Assembly (NCBI GenBank): GCA_028699365.1
Contig: JAQVUQ010000014.1
Coordinates: 1-15,120 of the forward strand
Reading direction: 5' to 3'
Length of the DNA stretch: 15,120 nt
Origin: UBA5359 sp028699365 [NCBI: bacterium]
Lineage (GTDB): Bacteria > UBP13 > UBA5359
How positions within the stretch are numbered: the stretch's first letter is position 1; every line of letters begins with the position of its first letter. This document shows, piece by piece, positions 8,115 through 15,120 of this stretch. Below the pieces are notes generated by a model. The model ran no database searches and was not told the origin of the DNA. It worked only from the letters and a program-made list of their open reading frames with translations. The position numbers and the translations under genes are program-made.

Positions 8115-9209
8115 CTACTCTACATATCCGCTACACGGCAATGCACACGATTTCCTAACGACCAATTCCGTATCAAGAGTAATCTGTATTCTCTCCAGAG
8201 AACCGTGTAGAATAATCTCCACCAGCTTCTCTGCAGCCAGCTTGCCGACCTCATAGACGGGCTGATGGATGGTGGTCAGTGCTGGCCTGAGATAAGCCGA
8301 GGAACCGATATCGTCAAACCCTATTACCGAGATATCCTCCGGTATCGTTAAACCTCTATCCCGCAAGCAACGAATAGCACCGATAGCCATAAAATCTCCA
8401 GCCATGAATACAGCCGTCACATCTGAACGGATATGTATCAGCTTTTCCATCAATCTGTAACCGTCTTCTTCTCCGGCTGAGGTCTCTTCGATTATTATGT
8501 GCTCTTCATGCTCCAGTCCATGATCGGCCAAGGCTTTCCGATAACCGTTTAACCGGTCCTCCCACTCACAGGATATAAGGGCATTGCCTATGTAAGATAT
8601 CCTGCTGTGGCCAAGGCTTATAAGGTGCTCCATCACCTGACAGGCGCCACCAAAATTATCCGCCTGAACATAGTTCCTTTTATCAGACTGCGGTGGACGG
8701 CCGATAGATATAAAGGGCAAGCCTCGTCTCTCAAGATTATCCAGACATTCCTCTTCATCGAACCGGGGATAAAAGACTATAGCTCCATCAAAGGCACCGT
8801 TACCCTCCAAGGCACCTCCGTTGCCACCAGGCAGCAAAAGATTAAAACTATGTCCGGCAAAGCCGGCGCTGATGCCCTTGATCAACAAATTAAAAAACGG
8901 CATTGCCTCAACTTCACTGCCGTTGCTGCTCCAAGGGACAACAAGAGCTACCAGTTTATTGGCGGGAGATGGCCTGTCTGCCACAAAAGTGCCCTTGCCG
9001 TGAATCCTGTTTACCAGGCCATCTGCCACCAAAGATTCGATAGCCTCGCGCACGGTATTTCTGGCCACGCCGTATTCTTTGCTCAAGACATTCTCCGAAG
9101 GCATTCTGTCTCCGACCTTCACTTCATTGCCGGCCAGCATCTTATATAATATATTCTTGACTTCATCCCTTTTTAGCGGACGTTGAAGCAATGCCATAGA
9201 TATAATCAT
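8115..9209 (-). CDS. GntR-type winged-helix regulator with LacI-type sugar-binding domain
   Basis: A 364-residue transcription factor. Residues about 11-77 are a GntR winged helix (RMPSENVLSKEYGVARNTVR, then LVNRIHGKGTFVADR for the wing). Residues about 85-355 are a periplasmic-binding-protein-like effector domain of LacI/GalR type, ending in the hallmark VIGFDDIGSSAYLRP and TTIHQPVYEVG segments. This architecture is that of AraR-like regulators, which bind a sugar or oligosaccharide and release DNA. It is first in the operon and is followed after 15 bases by the pseudopilin gene, so it most likely controls the glycan genes below it. A consensus-like promoter overlapped by a palindrome lies directly upstream. 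The start is uncertain: AGGAG is one base from the ATG at 9209 and 13 bases from a second in-frame ATG at 9195-9197, and family alignment would fit either. Confidence 0.9.
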   Translation of the reverse strand: MIISMALLQRPLKRDEVKNILYKMLAGNEVKVGDRMPSENVLSKEYGVARNTVREAIESLVADGLVNRIHGKGTFVADRPSPANKLVALVVPWSSNGSEVEAMPFFNLLIKGISAGFAGHSFNLLLPGGNGGALEGNGAFDGAIVFYPRFDEEECLDNLERRGLPFISIGRPPQSDKRNYVQADNFGGACQVMEHLISLGHSRISYIGNALISCEWEDRLNGYRKALADHGLEHEEHIIIEETSAGEEDGYRLMEKLIHIRSDVTAVFMAGDFMAIGAIRCLRDRGLTIPEDISVIGFDDIGSSAYLRPALTTIHQPVYEVGKLAAEKLVEIILHGSLERIQITLDTELVVRKSCALPCSGYVE

Positions 9210-9219
9210 ACTCCTGTTA

Positions 9220-9241
9220 ACTTGTTCTACATCCTACAAGT
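9220..9241. promoter_or_regulatory. Palindromic operator candidate ACTTGT-N10-ACAAGT
   Basis: Perfect six-base inverted arms (9220-9225 and 9236-9241) separated by ten bases. The site begins directly next to the -10 box and spans the expected transcription start of the regulator gene, so a bound repressor would block initiation. GntR and LacI dimers use such dyads. A third ACTTGT at 9262-9267 overlaps the -35 box, and TGTC-N4-GACA (9266-9277) and CGTATT-N5-AATACG (9280-9296) are further small dyads upstream. Binding by the encoded regulator is inferred from position. Confidence 0.6.
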
Positions 9242-9270
9242 AAGATACCACTGGGGCATATACTTGTCAA
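9242..9270 (-). promoter_or_regulatory. Sigma-70-type promoter of the regulator/glycan operon
   Basis: On the minus strand a perfect -35 box TTGACA (9265-9270) is followed by a 17-base spacer and a -10 box TATCTT (9242-9247, four of six consensus bases). The expected start is near 9235, giving a leader of about 26 bases before the regulator ATG. It is the only strong promoter seen for the seven-gene accessory block, although the 135-base gap at 1739-1873 could hide a weaker one. Confidence 0.72.
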
Positions 9271-9327
9271 TAGACATAGCGTATTTTTCCAATACGGATG
9301 TGCGGCAGATAATTTCGACTAATCCAA

Positions 9328-10038
9328 TCACAACTTCCTGGCCAGTGCCGCTACACACACCACGGCTGCCCCTGCCTTGAGCAGGCAGGCCGAGCACTCA
9401 TGCACGGTGGCGCCGGTGGTCATAACGTCGTCCACCAGCAAGACCCTCTCTCCGCCCTGCAGCGCTCCAGGCAGCGGGCTGAAGGCTCGTTTGAGGTTGG
9501 CGTGCCGTTCTTTCCGGTTCAGGGTATGTTGAGGCAGGGATGGCTTTACTCTGGACAGAGTCTGCCGGTAGGGCGGATTGCCTGCGGCAGCGCACAGGGA
9601 CCGGGCCAACAGTTCGGCCTGATTGTAGCCACGCTCTCGCTGACGTTCGGCATGCAGAGGCACTGAAGTTACCAGGTCGATCCGCACTTCCGATAGCCGC
9701 TCTCTCAGGACTTCCGCCAGATAGCGCCCTAATGGGTCAGCCAGTTCCGGGTGACGGCAGTATTTGAACTGATGGATGATATCGCGCCAGCGGCCCTCAT
9801 AGGGAGCCGCTGCCAGCGCCAGTGAGTAGGGCGGCTTGTCCGTCCGGCAATGCAGGCAGATGGTGCCGTCGCCGGGCAGACCGCAGCACGGACAGACCAT
9901 CGTTCCCAACCGGGGAAGGCCTGTCAGACAACTGCGGCACAGCGCCTCTCCGGCACGCCCGCATATCAGGCATGAAGAAGGAAAGAGGAGGGACAGAGTC
10001 CCTCCCCATAGCTTGATAATTGTCTCCGCAAGGCTCAC
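9328..10038 (-). CDS. comF: ComF family protein (phosphoribosyltransferase-like, zinc-finger N-terminus)
   Basis: A 236-residue protein of the usual ComFC length. The N-terminal 65 residues carry four CxxC pairs that would bind zinc (CLIC at 22, CRSC at 34, CPCC at 49, CLHC at 61). The C-terminal half is a type I phosphoribosyltransferase fold, with the PRPP-binding loop [13 protein letters not shown] near residue 200 and the family motif [13 protein letters not shown] before it. ComF proteins act in DNA uptake and recombination in competent bacteria, but the family is widespread and its reaction is not established. The start is GTG at 10036-10038 and overlaps the metK stop by four bases (GTGA), so translation is probably coupled to metK. 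Downstream no strong terminator is visible before the next promoter region. Confidence 0.88.
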   Translation of the reverse strand: MSLAETIIKLWGGTLSLLFPSSCLICGRAGEALCRSCLTGLPRLGTMVCPCCGLPGDGTICLHCRTDKPPYSLALAAAPYEGRWRDIIHQFKYCRHPELADPLGRYLAEVLRERLSEVRIDLVTSVPLHAERQRERGYNQAELLARSLCAAAGNPPYRQTLSRVKPSLPQHTLNRKERHANLKRAFSPLPGALQGGERVLLVDDVMTTGATVHECSACLLKAGAAVVCVAALARKL

Positions 10039-11240
10039 AGCCCTGCCTGTTGCCCCAGTTCGGCGGCCTTGTCGGTGCGCTCCCAGGGAAGATCCAGTTC
10101 CGGACGGCCAAAGTGCCCGTAGGCTGCCGTCTGACGGTAAATGGGGCGCCGCAGATCCAGTCTTTTGATGATCATGCCCGGCCGCAGATCGAAGTTGGCC
10201 TCCACCAGGGCGGCGATACGGGAATCGTCTATGGCTCCGGTGCCGAAGGTATCCACCATGATGGAAAGGGGCTTGGCTACGCCGATGGCATAGGCCACCT
10301 GAACTTCACAGCGCGCTGCCAGTCCGGCTGCCACCACGTTCTTGGCCACCCAACGGGCGGCGTATCCGGCCGAGCGATCCACCTTGGTGGGATCTTTGCC
10401 GGAGAAGGCGCCGCCGCCGTGCCGGGCCATGCCGCCGTAGGTATCGATGATGATCTTGCGACCGGTCAGGCCGGTATCGCCCTGCGGACCGCCGATGACG
10501 AAGCGGCCGGTGGGATTGATGTAATATTTGATATTCTTTGAGATCATCCCTTCCGGCAGCACCGGCTTGATGACGTTCTCCGTAACGTCGTCTCTGATCT
10601 TCTCCCAGCTCTCCTTGGGACAGTGCTGGGCGGCTATGAGCACGGAATCTATCTCCACCGGGCGATGGTCCTCATAGCGGATGGTGATCTGGGATTTGCC
10701 GTCGGGGCGCAGATAGGGCATGGTGCCGTCCTTGCGCACTTCCGCCAGCCGCTTGGCCAGTTTGTGCGCCAGGCTGATAGGCATAGGCATCAATTCCTCG
10801 GTCTCATTGGTGGCGTAGCCGAACATCAACCCCTGATCTCCGGCTCCCAGAGATTCCAGGTCTTCATGCATCACCTCGCCGCCCTTGGCTTCAAAGGATT
10901 TGTCTACGCCCATGGCAATATCGGTGGATTGCTCCTTGATGGATACCAGCACCCCGCAAGTCTCGTTATCGAAGCCGTATTTGGCCCTGGTATAGCCTAT
11001 CTCGCCGATGGTGCGCCGGACAAGCTCCGGTATGTCCACATAACAGCCGGTGGTGATCTCCCCGGCCACCAGCACCAGGCCGGTGGTCAGCAGGGTCTCG
11101 CAAGCCACTCTGGCCATTGGATCCTTAGTCAGAATGGCATCCAGAACGGCATCCGATATCTGATCGGCCATCTTATCCGGGTGACCCTCGGTCACCGATT
11201 CCGAAGTAAAGAGATAACTACCTTTGGGCGTTACGTCCAT
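10035..11240 (-). CDS. metK: S-adenosylmethionine synthetase
   Basis: This 401-residue cytosolic enzyme makes S-adenosylmethionine from methionine and ATP. Family signatures are intact: [13 protein letters not shown] near the N-terminus with the ATP-site His20, [11 protein letters not shown] at 132, the glycine-rich [16 protein letters not shown] at 275-290, and a C-terminus resembling the usual GHFGR-E-PWE end. Length is close to the family's roughly 385-400. The ATG is preceded by GGAGG ten bases upstream. It lies between ahcY (160 bases upstream, with a repeat-filled gap) and comF (four-base overlap). Together with ahcY and the PfkB kinase it forms a methyl-cycle group. A separate promoter in the repeat gap cannot be excluded, and none is clear. 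Confidence 0.97.
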   Translation of the reverse strand: MDVTPKGSYLFTSESVTEGHPDKMADQISDAVLDAILTKDPMARVACETLLTTGLVLVAGEITTGCYVDIPELVRRTIGEIGYTRAKYGFDNETCGVLVSIKEQSTDIAMGVDKSFEAKGGEVMHEDLESLGAGDQGLMFGYATNETEELMPMPISLAHKLAKRLAEVRKDGTMPYLRPDGKSQITIRYEDHRPVEIDSVLIAAQHCPKESWEKIRDDVTENVIKPVLPEGMISKNIKYYINPTGRFVIGGPQGDTGLTGRKIIIDTYGGMARHGGGAFSGKDPTKVDRSAGYAARWVAKNVVAAGLAARCEVQVAYAIGVAKPLSIMVDTFGTGAIDDSRIAALVEANFDLRPGMIIKRLDLRRPIYRQTAAYGHFGRPELDLPWERTDKAAELGQQAGL

Positions 11241-11400
11241 GTGCTATAGTCCTCCGTTCCAGCTTAATTATTCAGGCTGAAGGCTGAAGGCTGAAGACTG
11301 AAGGCTATTAGTAGTTACGCTCAGGCAGTCTACTTGAGCGTTCTACTTCAGTCTTCAGCCTTAAAAGCTTCAGCCTATTTACCAGATAGTCTACCCGAGC
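11241..11400. repeat. Intergenic repeat cluster: 7-base tandem repeats and nested inverted repeats
   Basis: The gap between ahcY and metK is nearly filled by repeats. Four tandem heptamers (GGCTGAA three times, then GACTGAA) run from 11275 to 11302. A 17-base sequence (11287-11303) has an exact inverted copy at 11346-11362, and inside it ACGCTCA (11317-11323) pairs with TGAGCGT (11335-11341), with AGTAG and CTACT flanking. Transcribed as RNA this could fold into a long hairpin. Near 11385-11397 GTCTACCCGAGC resembles the sequence at 13912-13925. The same motifs recur in the gap upstream of the pfkB-like gene. Function is unknown. Confidence 0.8.
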
Positions 11401-13627
<2,227 letters not shown>

Positions 13628-13640
13628 GACAACCTCGCGT

Positions 13641-13675
13641 AAGTCTGAAGTCTAAAGTCTGAAGTCTGAAGTCTG
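13641..13675. repeat. Five tandem heptamers (AAGTCTG-type)
   Basis: Five consecutive seven-base units begin at 13641, 13648, 13655, 13662 and 13669. Four are AAGTCTG and the second is AAGTCTA. They lie only 13 bases before the pfkB-like start codon. The period and the GAAG core match the GGCTGAA heptamers at 11275-11302, so both probably belong to one repeat family. Copy-number change by slipped-strand pairing is plausible and would alter leader length, not frame. Confidence 0.9.
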
Positions 13676-13697
13676 AAGCTCGGCTGCGCCGAAGCTT
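13676..13697. other. Hairpin in the leader of the PfkB-like gene
   Basis: AAGCT-CGGC (13676-13684) pairs with GCCG-AGCTT (13688-13697) around a TGC loop, giving nine base pairs with one bulged A at 13692. On the plus strand a short T run follows, but no plus-strand gene would need a terminator. In the minus-strand mRNA it would fold about 50 bases upstream of the start codon. Confidence 0.6.
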
Positions 13698-13863
13698 TTA
13701 CCCGCCTTCGCTTTCAGCTACGGCGCGGTCGCCTCTCCATTAAGCCTTGCAGTAAACTGCAAAACTTTATGGCGTAGGCGAGTGGTTTACGCTCAGGCAT
13801 TCTCCTTTAGCCTATCAGTTAATGACAATTATCTTCAGGCCGGCTGGACAAGCAACGAAGCAT

Positions 13864-13872
13864 ATTATATCA
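13864..13872 (-). promoter_or_regulatory. Extended -10 promoter candidate for the pfkB-ahcY-metK group
   Basis: The minus strand reads TGATATAAT: a perfect -10 box (13864-13869) with the TG extension. No good -35 box is seen 16-18 bases upstream, which extended -10 promoters can tolerate. The start would be near 13857, about 230 bases before the pfkB-like gene. It lies between the inverted motifs at 13789-13800 and 13916-13927. Confidence 0.45.
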
Positions 13873-13960
13873 CAAGGGGATATAATCATCTATTATCAGT
13901 CCAGGCTGCCGGTCTATGCCCGAGCGTTCTCCTTCAGCCTTCAGTCTTCAGCCTAAAAAG

Positions 13961-15034
13961 CTAGTTCACTACCGTTCCGGCAGCCACTCTGGATTCCGTT
14001 TCCACGTTCTTTCCCGGGCTTACCAGACAATCGTCTCCAAGTATGGCCATTGGGTTTATAACAGCTTCCCGGCCCACGATGCAGCTCCGGCCCAGAACAC
14101 ATCCGTCAAGCCGGACACCTGCTTCTATATTGCAATTCTCCCAAAGCACGGAAGCGCTGACCATAGCACCGGAAGCCACCCGGCAGCCGGCACCGATAAC
14201 CGTATTGGGCCCTATGAACGCACCGGCTTCCACCACGGCGCCCGGCCCCAGAACCACCGGGCCCGAGATAACGGCTCCATCGGCTACTTCGGCCTCTTCG
14301 GAAATATCGGCACAACCGTTTACCGGGCATCTGCCCTCCAGGACATCGTAATTGGCATCTCTATACTGCCTGAGCGTGCCGACATCGCACCAGTAATTCT
14401 TAAGCGCCAATCCGTAGAACGGTGCTCCGCGCTTTAACAGATCGGGAAAAACCTGACGCCCAAAATCATAGAATTCGTTCTCCGGGATATAGTTCAGAAT
14501 CTCCGGCTCAAAAACATAAATGCCCGTATTGGCCAGATTGCTGAAGGCCTCTTCCGGTTTAGGCTTCTCCTGAAAACGCTCGATGCGCCCGCCGTCATCG
14601 GTAACAACAATGCCGAAGTTGGAAGGATCATCCACTTCCGACATGGCGATGGTAGCCAGCGCTCCATTCTGCCGATGATGCTCCACCACCTTGGATATGG
14701 GCATGGAAGTCAGGTCGTCGCCGCCTATGACCACAAAGGTATCGTCGAAGAAACTCCCCACGCGACGCAAACCGCCGGCCGTGCCCATCAGCTCCTTCTC
14801 ACGGGAATAGGTCAGCTTCATTCCCAGAGAAGAACCGTCCCCGAAATACTCCTCTATACTGTTCTGAAGATAGTAAAGATTTATCATGACTTCGTCCACG
14901 CCCTGATCGGATAGAAGATTCAGAATGTGTTCCATAACCGGGCGGTTGGCAATGGGAACCATGGGCTTGGGAAGGCCGCTGGTCAGGGGATCAAGCCTGG
15001 ATCCGATGCCGGCGGCCAGTATCATTGCTTTCAT
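13961..15034 (-). CDS. NDP-sugar pyrophosphorylase (sugar-1-phosphate nucleotidyltransferase) with left-handed beta-helix domain
   Basis: A 357-residue protein that would join a sugar 1-phosphate to a nucleoside triphosphate to give an NDP-sugar for cell-surface polysaccharide or glycoprotein synthesis. Residues 1-232 are the Rossmann-like nucleotidyltransferase: LAAGIGSRLDPLTSGLPKP at 6-24 is the nucleotide loop and signature lysine, GTAGGL at 84, GGDD at 104-107 the likely metal site, FQEKP at 154 and YWCDVGT at 214. Residues about 235-357 are hexapeptide repeats (for example GPVVLGPGAVVEAGAFIGP) forming a left-handed beta-helix. This arrangement fits GDP-mannose-type pyrophosphorylases and also glucose-1-phosphate nucleotidyl- or adenylyltransferases, so the sugar and base are not assigned. 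GGAG lies about nine bases before the ATG. A terminator upstream separates it from the previous gene, and a TATACT box (15059-15064) may be its -10, without a visible -35. Confidence 0.9.
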   Translation of the reverse strand: MKAMILAAGIGSRLDPLTSGLPKPMVPIANRPVMEHILNLLSDQGVDEVMINLYYLQNSIEEYFGDGSSLGMKLTYSREKELMGTAGGLRRVGSFFDDTFVVIGGDDLTSMPISKVVEHHRQNGALATIAMSEVDDPSNFGIVVTDDGGRIERFQEKPKPEEAFSNLANTGIYVFEPEILNYIPENEFYDFGRQVFPDLLKRGAPFYGLALKNYWCDVGTLRQYRDANYDVLEGRCPVNGCADISEEAEVADGAVISGPVVLGPGAVVEAGAFIGPNTVIGAGCRVASGAMVSASVLWENCNIEAGVRLDGCVLGRSCIVGREAVINPMAILGDDCLVSPGKNVETESRVAAGTVVN

Positions 15035-15073
15035 ATGGATGTTCTCCTTTACAGTTACAGTATAAACTTCAAC

Positions 15074-15097
15074 AAAAAACCGGCCGTGTCCTGCCGG
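15074..15097 (-). terminator. Intrinsic terminator of a gene upstream of the window
   Basis: On the minus strand CCGGC (15093-15097), an eight-base loop, GCCGG (15080-15084) and six T (15074-15079) form a compact rho-independent terminator. It lies 40 bases before the pyrophosphorylase start and presumably ends a minus-strand gene beyond the window. Confidence 0.75.
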
Positions 15098-15120
15098 AAT
15101 GTATGTGAGGGATTATTTTT

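Larger units (their letters stand above)
13628..13960. other. 333-base non-coding stretch with repeats and hairpins; probable leader of the pfkB-ahcY-metK group
   Basis: No convincing gene is present. From the pfkB side it holds five tandem heptamers, a strong bulged hairpin, a GC-rich stretch, a small dyad (TTGCAGT-AA-ACTGCAA, 13747-13762), the sequence ACGCTCAGGCAT (13789-13800), a likely promoter near 13864, the inverted partner ATGCCCGAGCGT (13916-13927), and GCCTTCAGTCTTCAGCC-type repeats up to the end of the pyrophosphorylase gene. If the promoter is real, the pfkB mRNA carries a leader of about 230 bases. I do not recognise a SAM or SAH riboswitch in it. Confidence 0.7.

Noticed and set aside
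9280-9296. CGTATT-N5-AATACG dyad as the comF terminator
   Set aside because: The stem is only six mostly AT pairs and has no clean T run after it on the minus strand; it fits better as part of the regulatory region.
13641-13675. CRISPR-like array
   Set aside because: The units are seven bases in direct tandem without spacers, which is a short tandem repeat and not a CRISPR array.
13732-13814. A 28-codon leader-peptide-like frame after AAAGGAG in the pfkB leader
   Set aside because: The AGGAG is only about one base from its ATG, and AAGGAGAAYGC is part of the repeat motif shared with 13916-13940, so it looks like repeat sequence and not a translated leader.
13628-13870. SAM or SAH riboswitch upstream of the methyl-cycle genes
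   Set aside because: No match to the conserved core motifs of the SAM-I, SAM-II or SAH classes was seen by eye; the stems present are explained at least partly by repeats.

Overview
All eleven coding regions lie on the minus strand, so transcription runs from high to low coordinates. The window joins two kinds of DNA. Positions 9328-15034 are a compact, GC-richer housekeeping block. In transcription order it holds an NDP-sugar pyrophosphorylase, a PfkB-family kinase, S-adenosylhomocysteine hydrolase (ahcY), S-adenosylmethionine synthetase (metK) and a ComF-like phosphoribosyltransferase. Positions 1-9209 are an accessory, CAZyme-like catabolic locus that starts with its own transcription regulator.

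Housekeeping block. A good intrinsic terminator (15074-15097) ends an upstream gene outside the window. The pyrophosphorylase follows, then a 333-base non-coding stretch rich in repeats and hairpins. The pfkB-like gene, ahcY, metK and comF then follow. MetK makes SAM, AhcY splits the SAH left by methylation into homocysteine and adenosine, and the PfkB kinase could phosphorylate that adenosine (inference from context). comF starts with GTG and overlaps the metK stop codon by four bases. Degenerate 7-base repeats and related inverted repeats occur in both gaps (11241-11400 and 13628-13960) around the methyl-cycle genes.

Accessory locus. A GntR-type winged helix fused to a LacI-type sugar-binding domain is the first gene. 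It sits behind a near-consensus promoter whose start site is covered by a palindrome, which suggests autoregulation. Downstream with short gaps come a type II pseudopilin-like protein with an H-X9-DG motif, a secreted LamG-like lectin domain protein, and two tandem secreted GH84-like (O-GlcNAcase/hyaluronidase superfamily) proteins, one ending in FG-GAP-like calcium-loop repeats and the other in a mutarotase-like sandwich. Next are a zinc phospholipase C/S1-P1 nuclease-like protein with a C-terminal carbohydrate-binding-type domain, and the start of a NodB/polysaccharide-deacetylase-like barrel protein cut by the window edge. The layout suggests a sugar-responsive locus for an extracellular, probably N-acetylated or phosphorylated glycan. 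No substrate can be read from the sequence.

Organism. The pseudopilin N-terminus (GFTLVELL followed by ILFPVF and an Arg/Ala/Lys-rich stretch), the H-X9-DG motif and the GntR-LacI regulator in a glycan locus recall Armatimonadota. Planctomycetota, Lentisphaerota and related groups also carry such genes. This is a tentative reading from memory of family features. No tRNA, rRNA, CRISPR array or insertion sequence was seen.
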